NCBI GenBank assembly: GCA_023374025.1
Contig: SIJG01000057.1
Coordinates: 202,751-266,750 of the forward strand
DNA: 64,000 bases
Reading direction: 5' to 3'
Source of the DNA: Heterodera schachtii
Lineage: Eukaryota; Nematoda; Chromadorea; Rhabditida; Heteroderidae
The notes beneath the pieces are model-generated. The model was not told the DNA's origin and searched no databases. It saw only the letters and a list, made by a program, of their open reading frames with translations. The translations under genes and the position numbers were made by a program. Below are positions 24,800 through 38,699 of this stretch, piece after piece. How positions within the stretch are numbered: position 1 is the first letter of the stretch; each line of letters opens with the position of its first letter.

Positions 24800-25140
24800 A
24801 AAAATTCCAATCAAAATACATCATATTTTCTAACGCCTTCTTTTTCTTTTCTTTCTCTCCCTTCACTCCTCTCTATCTCTCTTTCTCTCTCTTTCTCTAC
24901 TTGTCTAATTTCACCCGTTTCTCATATCAATTTTCCGCATCTTAAGCCTTTCAAAAGCAACGCGCGGGCGACGCCCACCAAAACCTTATTGAGAGCAGCA
25001 GCAGCATTTATTCAACGGATGACAAGAATTCATTCATTCCTTTCATCGATTTGACAATTTTTTGGGTTAGTAACGAAAAACATGGCAAATTAAATAATGC
25101 GAAAATATTTTTAAAACATTTGAATATAAATTTAAAATTA
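24800..25140 (-). repeat. Family-B repeat, right arm, inverted
   Basis: Read on the minus strand this gives ACCCAAAAAATTGTCAAATC, AATAAATGCTGCTGCTGCTC, GGTGGGCGTCGCCC and then a purine tract (CT-rich on plus at about 24835-24905). The outermost AATTTGCCATG/CGCATTATTT words also pair with the left arm. The 86-codon frame on plus is produced by the CT tract and the GCTGCT segment. Confidence 0.8.
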
Positions 25141-27850
25141 TCAAACAAAAGTCCAATAATCAAATTAGTTAAAAAAATACTTTTTTAAGTTCTGAAATGC
25201 AATAACAAACAATAATGGTAGCAAATAACAATAATCAACGAAGTAACCTTTTTGGTTGCATTTTTTGTATTAAACATAAAAATTTTTCAAGATACGGACA
25301 AACAGCACCTTTTTAGCACGCTTTTTCCAAAAACTAGTACAACCGTTAAAAAATTGTAATTTTTAATGCGATTTTTTTTACCAATTTTGTCCAAAAATGA
25401 CCAAATTTAAAATGCGGTTTGTTATTACAATAATCAGTAAAAAATATTATAAAAGAAGACTCTGCAATTTGTTGTAAAATAAAATAAAATAAATCTTCAG
25501 AAATATAAACTTATTTCGACTATAAAATAAAGTTAAAAAATGGAGCCCATTTTCCACTCATGTGAATAAGAAAAATGACAATTACGTCATCATAAAAAAA
25601 ATTGTTATTAACTACTATTTTTATTAATTTTCTAAAAACAAAATAAACTTGAATTATGAAAAAAATTAAAATAAAGGAAGGAGTAATGGTGAAAAAAATA
25701 AATAATTTAGAGATTAAATTGAATAAATGTTTCATTAGATTCGAGAAAATTTAAACTTGAAAAAAAAATTGCTGAAAATTAATTTCAATTGAGGTGACAA
25801 TTAATGAAAATAATTACCATATAATAAAATTGCTTCAATATAAATGGACTAATATAATTAACCGATTTAGAAATTTTAAATAAAAACTACTTCAAAATAT
25901 TTACGTAATTTATTTAAAACTTTAATCTACAATTTGTAATGTTATTCTTTTTAACTAAATAATTTATTTTTGTAAAAAATGAAATTTACAAAATAGTAAA
26001 ATTAGTAAAAATTGATAATTCGGAATTTTAAATATGTATTTGGCATATAAAATTGAACATATTACAAAAATTTTAGTAAAATTACATAAAAACATTACTT
26101 GAAAATTATAACCCTATAATAAATAATGAACCAATTTGTTATTTAGGTACTCAGCTCGGCGAGGCGAAGCTAAAATATCAAAGATCGTTTTATTGTAACA
26201 TGACAATCTACTCACCGAGAATTTCACAAAATTTAAAGAAAAAACAAACAATAAACTTTCATAATACTAAAAAATTTAAATATTGTCTTGATAATAATAT
26301 ATAAAATAGAACATTTAAATGCAGTAAAAATATAAATTTTGTTTTTAAAAGATAATATCATAAAACAAAACAAAGGAGGGTTTTTAGAGAATGAAATTGA
26401 AAAAGGTTTCATGAGATTTGAGAAAAATTAGGTTTAAAAAAAGGTAATAATCTCGAAAAATTACAAAATTACATTGTAAAAATATATTTGTTTTTTCGGT
26501 TACAATCCGATTTGCTTTTTTATGACAGATTTTGAGCTGTTATAATTTTATTAAAAGTTTTAATTTTGTATCAAGTGAGAAAATATTTAGCTAAATCTAT
26601 CTAGAAAACGTAAATTATTAAGAACATTTAGTAATTGCGCAAAACTGAATTTCGATGAAAATAATGAAAGAAATTTTGCAACCAATAAAATTATCTTGAA
26701 TATTCTCTATATTATTTTTTGTTTTTGTATTCAATTGACATTTTAATAATTCCCTTTAATGTCTTTGACTTTGAAAATTGATTAAGCAAACTAAAAGTAT
26801 AGTTTCCAAATAAAATGTAAATTTAATCATATGATGTAATCTTTTGATAAAAGCATTATTTATTTTTAAAATAAAAGTAAATTAAAATAAATTAAATATG
26901 TACTCGCATAACACGAAGCAGTACACCTGCTGGATGTGAATTCAAGAGATAAAAAGTTAAAGAAACCAAAACCAATAGAGAAACATAACATACAAATATT
27001 AAAATAACCACTTATTAAAATAATCAGTAACATAAAAAATACTCCAACATTAATACTTAACTGAGGCGTATGTAATAGTCAAATCCCTTCTTATGAATAT
27101 TTTTGTAAAATTTAATCTTTAAGATTTACACCGAATAGGAGATTCCGAAATTAAAAGAAAATAACTTTAAAAAAACAGAATTAATTTACAAAACGAAGAA
27201 ATGGCACTTATAATTACTACATTTTCCTTTCCGCTTGAAGGTTAATAATATAATTTTAAAAAATTTTGGTCAGTTTCAAACGATAATTGACGAAAAAATT
27301 GAAAATAAAATAATTTAAAATTCTTAAAATACAAAAGTTAGAAATAATATAATCTAAAAGACAATAAAGTTATTACTGGCAATCATTAGTCTAATCAACA
27401 CTGAATTTTGATTAAATACATTAGTTTTATTTTTGACTTGATGAAAACAAATTGAGCCATTCATGCATGGAAAAAAACGCATTCATTTAAAAAAAAAGCT
27501 TAAAATATTTTTTACAGAAACAAGCTCATATTATTTGCCTTGTACATAAAAGCAATAATATTTTACTTGAATAAGCCAAAAAAAAAATTCATAAGGAAAA
27601 ACAAAGATAACCTTAAGATTAAAATGCTAAATAATTATTTGCGTAAAAATTTGTGTGTAATCACTAATATATTTGAAAGCAAAAATATGAAAACATATAA
27701 ATGAAAAAACTTAAACTTTACGCTAAAAAACGTATATAAAATACAATAAATATTAATGATAAAATTATCAATTTTATTTCGTGGCAAAATCATAAAAATA
27801 TAAAATAATAAAGGTATAATTCTGAGATTTGACCATACGAGATTTACATA

Positions 27851-27946
27851 GATTAAAATATTTGAATTACTTATTTTATTATTTTAAAATTGAATGATGA
27901 TTAAAATATTTGAATTACTTAATTTATTTTTTTAAAATTGAATGCT
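27851..27946. repeat. Two-copy tandem repeat, 48-bp unit
   Basis: GATTAAAATATTTGAATTAC begins at 27851 and again at 27899. Both copies continue through TTTTAAAATTGAATG. A recent local duplication. Confidence 0.85.
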
Positions 27947-30239
27947 GCACTAACTCAAATTATTATTAATTATCTATGTTATATAAGTATTACTTTTATT
28001 TTCGATTTTACAATGTTTGTTTTATTTAATTTGGTGGCAAAATTTATTGAACAGCTAGGTTTATATTCAAAATATCTTATACAATCTTGAAATTTTAAAA
28101 TTGAATTTATTATGTTTCTTTAATTAAATTGAATGAAAAATAAAATCAAATCTAAACAATATATAAAAAATATGAACTAAAAATGAAAATGGATTTAAAA
28201 ATACGAAATTACACACGTATAAGTATTAGATAATATAAACCTAATAAAATTGAGACAATTAAAAATTTATTTCACTCACAAAATTATTATTCAGTATTTT
28301 TTTTATCTTCGTAAAAAACTTTGTAAATCTTTATATAGAATGTCGTTAAGATTAAAAATTTTACATATACAAATTGAAAAAAGGCTTGTCAAGAGGACCA
28401 ATATGATATGTCCTACAAATCATAAAGTGATGTTACTAAATGAAGCTAATTTCTTTGACTTAAAGGAATATATATGAATTAAATATAAATTATTATTAAC
28501 AAATTGGTAAAATATTTTAAATTAAAATTATATAGTCAAATTTTAAAAATAATCTTCTGAATATATTTTTCTAAAAAATTGATAAATTTACGAAATGTTT
28601 TAGTAAAAAATTGATGTTTAACCTCTCAAAAAGATTCAAAATAAGAGCGGTATATTCAGGCGACCCAAGCAATTATTTCAAGTTTCGAGCACACGCAAAT
28701 ATAATCTTATTAAGCATTTATTATACTAAATAAAAAAGTTTTACAAAAAATATTAGAAAAATGAAGCCTTAGGCTGTTACATTTTTGTGTTTATTAAAAA
28801 TATAGTAATTTTTATTTTGTTTAGCTAAATCAACTATAAAATCTCAAAATAACAAATTATAAAGACATACATTGAAAACATTCCTTGCAGATTCTCCGCG
28901 ATATGACAAAATACAAAACATTTGTTTTTGTGTTTTTGTTGTTTGTTAAGATTAAAAGAAAATTATTGACAAAATTTAAATTTCTTGAAAACTTTATGAT
29001 GATGATAATGCTATTAAGCAAAAACCACAGTTTAGTTAATAAAATTATTATTTAGTGACACCAAAGACAATAAAAATTATTTCTATAATTATGAATTGAA
29101 AAATCAGTACATAGAAAAATATACTGTTTCTAATATTGACCATTTTGCGTGGCACACTTAAAACCGGTCATTTTTTGATATCTTTAGACTCTTCTTGGAA
29201 CAAATTTCAGTCAAATTTTTAAAATTAACTCTATACATGCCAAAATAATGTAATAAAAAAATAATGGACTAATAAAATATCTCAAACTTGAAAAGGAAAT
29301 TATTTAAAAATATAACTGACTTATGAAATATCCGTTATTTGATGTTATATGGTCTTATTTAAATTTTATTTTAAAAATATACTCTTGATAGTCTAAAAAC
29401 TTTAACTTTTAATGCAATATATAATTATACTAAAATAAAACTTATTTTTGAATTGAAGATCGCAGAGACAATATTTTATCTAAATAGGTAATTTAAAAAT
29501 AACTGAGGTTAACACGCTCGCGGACGACGCAAAATATTTGGAGTGGTGTACTCACAATCAGGAGATCCAGCAGTTATTTTAAGCGACATAAAAGCAAATA
29601 TCAATTTATTAATGTGCTTTAACCCATTTTAAGAATGATAATAAAAAGGAATCGTATTAAAATTAAAATTTATTAAGAAACAAACGCCATGAAAAAAAAA
29701 ATTAATTCGAGTATTAAAAAAGTAAAACAAAGTTTAATAAAGAGCGAACAATAAATTGCAACTTAATATCGAAAAAAGACCAAATTCGCCACAATTAAAA
29801 AATTAATGAAATATTTAACAACAAATTATACGAAAGAAATGAAATAATCGAACGAAATAATAAATAAATGAATTTGAAAAATCAATAAATACTCTTTAAA
29901 GTGATCAATTTTCGCTTTTTTAAGTCAAGAAAAGGTTTAAAAAATATGTAACGAATTAATTAAGTGCATTTAATTTTAAGAATAAACAAGTAAAAAATAC
30001 ATGACAAATTTTTCAAGCGTCATTTTATTAATTTAATTGTTCTAATTTATTATTGAACATAGATTAATTCATAATTTTTTAAACCAATAGCTTCAATGAA
30101 TTTATCAACATTTGATATAATTTTAATATTTTAAATTTATTTTGAAAAAAAACAACTTTATAACAGTTTTAATATATTTTTTTGTTTAATTTTAGGAATA
30201 GTAAATAAAACAGAGAATATAATATTTTACTCAATAAAA

Positions 30240-30325
30240 AAGGCGGGCTACGTAAGTGCCAAACGACTTACCAGATCGAAATGAATACGTTCATTCGATC
30301 CGACTGCGGAAAACCTAAAGCATGA
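30240..30325. other. GC-balanced island with hairpin
   Basis: A small island in A-rich DNA. GATCGAA (30274-30280) pairs with TTCGATC (30294-30300), with further TGAA/TTCA pairing inside. I see no frame or known RNA. Confidence 0.35.
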
Positions 30326-33300
30326 TTATTAAACAATACAAAAAATTATAAATAAAAGAATTTTTAAATTAAATGAAAATTTAAGGCAAGTATAATAATG
30401 CATATAGTAATTTTAAAATTCAAATAAATCCATTAATTTTTAATTTACCTATCTATATTATGAATTTTCTTTTTACTGTGACTTGATTAGTGGAAAAAGT
30501 ATGGATTTCGAAGATGAAAGTTTACAAGAATTCAAATAAAATTAAATTTTTAATATAAAAATATTATTATATATGGAATAATGTATTTTTTAAATAATAT
30601 AAATTATAATATTTAAAATTAATTAATTGTTAATATAAATTATTACTATTTAAATCAAAGGAAAATAGTGATTCCGTATCTACGCAATAATAGACGAAGA
30701 CGATTCCTTTGACCCAAAGGACTACATGAATTAAATATTTTACTTTCATTACAAAAGCCACAATTCTTCATAAAATATCAAAACAAAAAACAAAATGTTT
30801 TTTAAAGTAAAAATATCGCTTTAATGCTTTATAATGGCTTAATAAATTATATTCAATTATTAAAAACCTTGACGAAATCAATTTAACGTAGCTTTTGAGC
30901 CCCTTCTTCCGTGCTGAGTCACATTGCGTGATTTTTTTTAACAAGCACTGATGATTAAAAAATTAATTATTATATATTTGAAAAACAGACAATAAAATTA
31001 AAAATGAATAAAAAATAAGTACTAAAGAAGAAGTATGAAATCATGACAAAATTTGAAAAGAATAAATGTATTTAATTGTAAAAAATGACATACCCATTTA
31101 AACAAAACAAAGATCAAAAATCTAGAAAACTCATAAATAAAATTATTTGAAAATAAAAATAACTTAAGAAAAAACATTATTTTTATAATTTGCAAAAGAG
31201 CTTTCGGTTGTTTTTAAAAAATATAAGTTTATATTTGATGATAAATTTCAAATGATTAAATACTTTAAAATTCCAAACAATATATATGAAAAATTAGAAA
31301 AATATATATTTTCTTGAAAAATGATAAATATACAATTAAAATTTAATAAATGGTAAATAACAATAGATATCGTAAACTGAAAATTTAGGCATAACAACGT
31401 ATTATCTTTGATTAAAAAAATATTCTAAATTTATTATTTTTCAATTTAAATCATCATTAAAATGTTTAAAACTCCATCTAAAAATTAGCATACATAAATC
31501 ATTAAAGAAAATACTTTATATATAATATTTGGCCTAAATATTTTATGCATATAAGCCGGGAACCAAGCCCAAAATTGTCTGAGAGCCTGAGAAAATTCGA
31601 CGAAATCATTTTGTTTTATGAATTAAATACCACAAGGCCAATGAATACATGTAACAAAATGCCACAAAACTGACTAAGAAAAAGAAAAAATTTTAATATA
31701 TTTTTGTTATTATGTAAACCTTAAAACATATAAAAAAGTTTTCCCCAAAAAACAAAACTAATTAATGAATTTACAAAATAACTTAATTGAAACAAGTAAG
31801 ATGATTTTTATTTGATGGTGAAAAATGATAAGTCTGATTTTTATTTCGTGGTATTAATAATTTTAGTTACACAGTTTTTTTTAAAATTATTTTGTTTTAA
31901 AAACTAAATTTTTGAAAGAGCGACTTTCCAACTACATCTAATGAGGAAATTGTCAAGTTAAAAATTAAACAAACCAATTATCCACTTAATAAAAAGTATT
32001 AAAAATTAACGATTCGAATTATGGAAATAAAGAAATTATCTTAATTAATAAGTTAAAAAATAATCCCATGAAAAATAAATAAATCTATAAAAATAATATA
32101 TGAAAGTAAAGAAATATTTTCACACGGGTAAATACATCACCAACAAGTGCATAATAAAAAAAGACAGCAAATATAACCTTTTTAAATAATAAAATAGATT
32201 TACATACTTTAACAATAAGACGCTAATTCCGTCCATGGACGACCAACTCCAAATCCATGCTGGAATTTAAAATTTTATATGGAACGGAATACTAACGCAT
32301 ATTTATAAATATAAACAATAAATTATTGCAATAAAAAAGCCTTTATAAAAATGAAGAAATTTAAAATGAAATCGAAAAGTAAATAAAAATAATTTTTATA
32401 AAATTCAAATTTGAAATTAGTTAAAACTGATTATTAATTTTAACATTTTTATGAAAATATTAAGATTCCAAAATATTGAACAACTTATAGATTTAAAAAA
32501 TTTTTAGCCAAAAATTTTAGAAAGAGATTTATTATTATTAAGTATTATAATTTTAATTCAATAAAATAAAATAAAGAAATTTTTTAAATTATTATATATA
32601 AAAAATGAAAATGAATTTTTTGACGACCTAATAAACGAATTTATTCATTAACATTTTCTTATTGGCATTTACCAATTTTATATTCAAAATATAAATCATT
32701 TTAATTGAAAAAAAGTTATGTAATTATAAGAAATTATGAAAAGCAACGAAAATTTAATACAATTGAATAATTTAGTTTAATTTAAACATGCAAAATAAGA
32801 AATTAAACAGAGTTCTTTTAAGGTCACGACATTGAAAATAAAAAGGAATATCAGGGATGAGACTAATCAAGAAAAAGTAATAAAGGCTGGCACACGTAAA
32901 CATTTTCAATGAATGATTCTATTGTGATAAAATAGTGATAATTATATTAAATAACATTTCGAAATGTTACATTTAACATTATTAAACCCAAATTAACTCC
33001 GTCACAATAAAAATGTAAATATCAAAAGGCAAATATCGTTCACAACAAATACAATGGCAATTTGTTACAAATACAAATAAACCAAATTAAAAAGCAAAGA
33101 AAACAATTATATTTACGTAGATGAAACCAAAAAAACACAACAAATTCCTTCCGCGCAGCATACATTTTGATTTATTTTTAAAAATTAAGAAAATAAAATT
33201 CATACAAATAATATTCTGTTGACATAAATTGTAAATGGAACTACTTTAAAACAAATATAAAATAATAATTTTCTTTATCTTTTCTGCATTAATCGTGCAC

Positions 33301-35544
33301 ATTCCCATTTAATTTAAAACTCTAAAAAAAATTATATATAACTTTATATAAAAGATTATTTCATTGTTTATATTTTAAATTAAAATATTAAATTATTTTT
33401 TTAAACATCTTCACTTAAAAATTCATAAAAGCTTAATATACATATATATAATTTAGAGTTTTATTTTGAAAAAAATATGTTAACATTCGGCACTTATTGA
33501 ATGAAATTTAAACTTGTTTTTATATAACTCATAAAAACGAATAATTTAATTTTCAGCTTTTAATTTACAATTTTTAAGTAAATATCAAAAATTCGATGAC
33601 ATTGATTATGAAAAGAAAAGATTCATAAATAAAAAAATTAATTAAAAATAAAATATATTAATTTAGTGAAGAAGAAAACACAAATATTATTAGTACGTAT
33701 TAATTCCCGCTCGGAGATTAATTATATAATTTTTTAAAACTTTTATTGGTCTCAATTTAAACCGTATAAGAATTAATTGTCATGCTTTAATGTTTTGTTT
33801 GGCTTGCCAAAGCGTAGTATTCTTTTCATTTTTATCATGATCCTGAATTTTATGTCTAAATGTTTTGGCTCATTTGATTCTCAAATTTTTTATAACCAAG
33901 CGAATCCTATTGGGATTTACAATATCCATTTGTTTTCTGAAAGTTATCAAAAGCCAATGAAGAATTAATAAAATTGCTGTTTTATATTTTCAGTCATTTT
34001 ATAGATCATTTTAATAAAACATTTGTTTAATAATGCCATGGAAATTGATTGTTAAAATAAAAATTTTATTGACTTTATCCCCTCATACAATTTACAAAAA
34101 TATTCGGAAAATTTTTTTACTTAACATTTAAATTAATTTAATTAAATATAAGAATAGGTTTTTTAAGGTTTTTACACTAATTTAGTTTTTCTCTTGAGCC
34201 GGCATTATCTTAATTGAATTAATAATAGTCATAAATTTTGATAATAATTTATTTTGCAACTCAAAATATTTAAGTTAGTTTATTGCAATATTAACAGCAT
34301 AAAATGATTTTTTTTTAAATTGAAAAATAAATTAGTATTTCTTTAATTAATCCTATTAAAATTCAACAAAAAATTGCAAGTTTAATTTTTTTGCAATATA
34401 AAATAATTTAATTATTTTTTATATTATTTATCCTATTAGTCAATTTATATTTGTGGGTCATATTAAATTTATTTATATTTTTAAGATGCAACAAAAATTG
34501 GATATAAATATAAATTTGGTTAAAATTAAGTTGATTGATATTTTGGCATTCGATCTATTTTTATACGTTATTATAAATTTTATTTAATTATTTTTCATCT
34601 AAATTGAGTTCTTATATGTATATATGTATTAAGGAAAAAAGGAAAAGTTTCATTTACGTTATTTTGTCAAAAAATTAAAAATTACTATATATTCTTTCTT
34701 AATTTGTTATTCTTTTTATGCTGATTATGAGTTGTTCATTGTTCATCGTTGAAAACAATTAGATAGCTCTGCTCAAGTCACTATTTCTGTGACTTTATTT
34801 TTCTTTACTTGTTTGTTAACCTTATAATTATTCTTTTTTAGTTTTTTTAATTGTATAAATTTTCTAATCATTTTTGCTTATCATGAGTATACATTAATTA
34901 TTAATTCAAGCACAGTGTCCCATCGTTTTTTTGCCGCATGTTCTTCTACATTTTGTTGTTATAGATTTTCATATTTATGTCAATGATTTTATATCTTAAA
35001 ATAATTATGTGTACACTTTTTATTTATTTTTAATTACTTCATTTATGTATTTTTCCACTTGCTCAATATTTAAATTTCTATTTTTCTATCTTTATTTTTT
35101 ATAGTTTTAAAAAAAAAAAAAATTATAATTAAGCAAATTGATATTAATTTTTATGCTAATGTGAATATTGTAAAAAAATTTTATTGTTCTATTGCAAAAA
35201 TTTAGATTAAAAAAATAGGTTTTTTTTTAATTGGCTATTCCAAATTTTTAATTATTTTATGTGAGCAGTGACGTAATTGGAGATTTTTTCTATGTATTTT
35301 TAGTGAAAATTTAAATCAAAAGAAATTTACTTTTTGTTAATAATTCAAGTTTATATTCTTTTTATGCAATAAATGAAACTTTTTTGCTGATTATTTATTA
35401 AAGTTTTAAATTAAGTCCTTCAATATCATTTGAAGAATATATAAATATGGTTTTTTCATACAAATAAATAAACTATTTATTAGTTTTGTTTATTGTTTTC
35501 GTTTTATTTATATTTTAATCTCTTGAATTCGCAAGCCACAGCTT

Positions 35545-35930
35545 TCGCGATAACTGAGTGTATATTTTTTCATTTTTAAATTACATTTTTATTGACGACC
35601 ATAAATTTGCTCGTTTTTATTTGGGTTATTAAGACTTTTTCATATAAAATTTGAAAGGTTTTAACATAGTTAATTTTTTAATTTATGTTTGGTATTAATT
35701 AATTTAACGAATTAAACGCTAAATTAGTATGTAAAAATTGTATTTAAGTTTATATTTTTTGAACAAGATTCATTTTAAACAAATATTTTTATATTATTTA
35801 AATTTAAATCTTTTTAAAAAATTCGTAATTATTTAATTGCAATTTATTATTACTAAACCAAAAATGTCAAATCGATGCAATAAATGGAGGAATTTTTATC
35901 TTTCATTAACTAAATGCTGCTTTGCGTTAA
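35545..35930 (+). repeat. Family-B dispersed repeat (copy at 35.5 kb)
   Basis: A long alignment to 24046-24440, including GAGTGTATATTTTTT, TTTTAAATTACATTTTTATT, a GAAAGGTTTTAA stretch and TGTCAAATCGATGCAATAAA. After AATGCTGC it diverges, and a pyrimidine tract follows at 36.06 kb. Confidence 0.8.
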
Positions 35931-36059
35931 TCGTACAATTATTTTTGATGTATGAAATTTTAGAATTAACATTTATATTTCGAGTTTTTAATGCTCAGAT
36001 AAGTCTTCCATTTGAAAAATTGAAATTATACTTCTTTAAAAATATTTTACGAATATTTT

Positions 36060-36450
36060 TCAATTATTTCAAGCTTCTCTTCCTCTTTGCCTTTGTTGCT
36101 CTTTCTGTTTCTCTTTTTTCTTCCTTTTTCTGTTCCACTTTCTAATCCTATTTCTCTTCCTGTTTCTTTTCCTCTTCTGTTCTTCTTCCATTTGCTGTTT
36201 CCCTTTTCCTTCCTCTTTCCTTCCTCTTTTTCTTTCTCTTCCATTTTCTGTTCCTATTTCTGTTCCACTTTCTCTTCCACTTTCTGTTCCTCTTCCACTT
36301 TCTCTTCCACTTTCTGTTCCTCTTCCACTTTCTGTTCCACTTTCTGTTCCTCTTCCACTTTCTCTTCCACTTTCTGTTCCTCTTCCACTTTCTGTTCCAC
36401 TTTCTGTTCCTCTTCCACTTTCTGTTCCTCTTCCACTTTCTCTTCACTAT
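36060..36450. repeat. Pyrimidine tract and TTCCACTTTCTG minisatellite
   Basis: A CT-rich tract grows into a minisatellite from about 36230. Units TTCCACTTTCTG / TTCCACTTTCTC and TTCCTC combine into a 60-bp higher-order unit; bases 36301-36360 and 36361-36420 are identical. Unit lengths are multiples of 6, so every frame without a stop stays open. This yields K/W/R/N-rich and E/K/V-rich frames on minus and C/S/T/F-rich frames on plus. I treat all of these as artefacts of the repeat. Confidence 0.9.
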
Positions 36451-36489
36451 CCGGACCCGGTTTTCCCCAAATACCCGGACTCGTCTAAC
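36451..36489. other. GC-rich end of the minisatellite block
   Basis: ATCCGGACCCGGTTTTCCCC, a CCCGGACTCGTCTAACCCTA stretch and nothing matching on the other side. Read on minus it begins TAGACGAGTCCGGG, reminiscent of hAT termini here (TAGAGACCGGAC), so it could be a solo end. Confidence 0.3.
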
Positions 36490-36747
36490 CCTAAAATTAA
36501 CTCATTTTGAGATTTATAAATTATTTAAATTTTTATTAATATTTGTTTATTTTTAATTTTATTTGTTAATATTAATATTCAATTTAGACTTTATTATTCT
36601 ATTTATTAAAAACATTTAATATTTTATTAATTCAAAAAACCATAATCATTAATTTAAAATACCATAAAGTTAATTAATAAAAAAATTAATTAAAAAAACA
36701 AAAATTAGAATAATTTCAATATAATATTTGCTTTAAAATAATCAGAA

Positions 36748-36818
36748 GAAATGGGACTCTAATCCAAGTGAAGCCAGGAACAAAGGAAGGCACACTAACC
36801 ACTTGACCACCGGGTGCT
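36748..36818 (-). repeat. tRNA-like SINE head or tRNA relic
   Basis: Read on minus, GCACCC then GGTGGTCAAGTGGTTAGTGT closely follows the D-arm/A-box region of Glu/Gly-type tRNAs. About 40 nt later GGATTAGAGTCCC stands where a B box (GGTTCGANTCC) would be, but is degenerate. The acceptor stem does not close properly, so it is not a functional tRNA gene. A tRNA-derived SINE 5' end or a tRNA pseudogene fits best. Confidence 0.5.
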
Positions 36819-38699
36819 TGCCTTCGGTCCTTTTAATTTTCCTTTTCACTTTCCTTTTTGGCATAAAATATTTATAATTTTATGTTTAGGTAACTTATTA
36901 ATTTGTCTCCATTTTTTAAATGATTTGGCACAAAAAAGGTCAAACAATAGATTTTTGGGCTAAATTACAAAGAAAGAATTATTATTTTTATTATTTAAAA
37001 TAAATTATTTTTAATAAACTTAATTAATTTTTTAAAAAATCAAAAAATAAAATCATTCAAAAAAAGCCCAGACTTTGTAGATGTGCACAAACATATTTGT
37101 TTTTTGCTTTGACCCATTTTAAATTATGCAAAAAGCGTTCAAAAATAGGGCATTTAAAAAAGTGCGTTTTTTCGTCAGTTTTTCGAATACAGTTCGAAGA
37201 GTTCTGAAAATTTCGGAAAAGCCGTATTTTTCCCTTATAGCCCCTAAGAAACTGTGTCGGTTGACACCACTCGCACCTCACCCCGTAACACTCGATAGAA
37301 CTCAAGATTTTCATTTTTGAGTTAGGGGGTAGATTCTTCTTATATAGGGAATTTATATAATTTAATAAAAATATTAAATCAAGTCATAACGGGCGGCGGA
37401 GGATAATTAGTGGTAAAAGGGCCACTTCACGATCATCTTTATGAGCCGATCAATTGATCGACTGTCATAATTCTTTTTGATGAGTTCCGACAGATATAAG
37501 AATAATTTGCTTATAAATGTGAAGAAAAATTAAAATAATGTATGAAATTAATTAATTTTGAAAAAAATTAGAAATTTGTTTAAACGCCATTTCTCCTGCA
37601 GCGTACTATAAGGGATATATTAATATTAATTTGCCTTATTTGCAAATGATTATTTCGTTTAAAATAAACCATAAAGGATATAAATACAAAAAATTAATCT
37701 GTTCTTAATTTAACATGATAATAATTTATAAAATTTTAAAATTTTTTACAATATAATTTTTTCTTTGCCAACCAAAGCCAACAATTTTGTAATTTATAAT
37801 TATTTTTGATTAAAAAAGATGTCAATGATTAATTTGCAATAAATTGAAGTTGCTTTATAGCTTTACTCTGCTGAGTATTTTTCATTTATATTTTCATACG
37901 ATTATAAAAAATGTTTAATTAAAAATAATTTATTTCCTATTATTAATCAGGTTAAATAGAATTTTTTTTATTTACCTTTTTATATATATGCATTTTTTAG
38001 TTTGGAATGAAATTTTAATAAATTTTCACAAATTATATTTCTATTTTAAAACTAACTTTTAATTTTATCCGCCAGGATATTTTGATATATCTCTTTGCAT
38101 CGCCTTCCAAAAATAACGGCAAAAACTGAACGCAATCGGGTGTGTAAATTTGTTTTTTTTTAAAAATTTTTTAGGTTTTCTTTTTTAATGTTTTTGTTTA
38201 ATTCTAGTTTTTGATTTTTACCACCCGATGCTTTGGCAACAATATTTAACTCCCGCAAATTTGTAAAAGTCGTCATTTCAATTAGGAGAATTCCATGATT
38301 TTAAATGTTAAATACTTTTAGAATTTTCTTAAATTTATTTTTCAATTTTAAAATTTATTTTTTCATAAAAGCGATGTCCCTTATAAGTAAAATGTAAAAG
38401 AAAATTTCTTAATATATTTAATTTTTAATTATAAAATATATTTTTGTACTGCTCTGTTAGAGTAATGAGAGTTTAAATTTTCGAATTTTCATATTTTGAA
38501 ATCAGAGATTTTTTAAAACATAGATAATATAAGAATGAATCATTTTTATTTATTTTTTGTAGGAATTTTTAAATATTTTATTTTTTGTTTTATATAATTA
38601 TGAATAATAATTTTAAGAATAAATAATTATTTTATCATAAATAATGTGGTGTATTAATTAGATAATGTTATATTAATATTAAAAACTCAAATTAAATTT
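36819..38699. other. Mixed block then AT-rich DNA, no gene
   Basis: 37050-37500 is more balanced than the flanks and has words such as GAAAATTTCGGAAAAG and GATCAATTGATC. Overlapping short frames exist on both strands (85 and 64 codons), with no recognisable domain. This is more like non-coding repeat DNA than an exon. The rest is AT-rich. Confidence 0.5.

Larger units (their letters stand above)
25141..35544. other. 10-kb AT-rich desert, no gene seen
   Basis: Predominantly A-rich on the plus strand, stop-rich in all frames. Small balanced islands occur at 25250-25430, 26140-26215, 26900-26950, 28640-28710, 29500-29600, 30240-30325, 30890-30950, 31550-31610 and 32220-32300. Several look like old repeats: 28650-28710 and 29545-29620 share a GCAATTATTT/GCAGTTATTTTAAG then GCAAATAT pattern. 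None has a convincing frame or RNA fold. Confidence 0.55.

Noticed and set aside
36047..36488. Frames of 60-133 codons on both strands
   Set aside because: They are products of the 6-bp-multiple minisatellite. Several overlapping frames are open at once, which a real gene would not explain.
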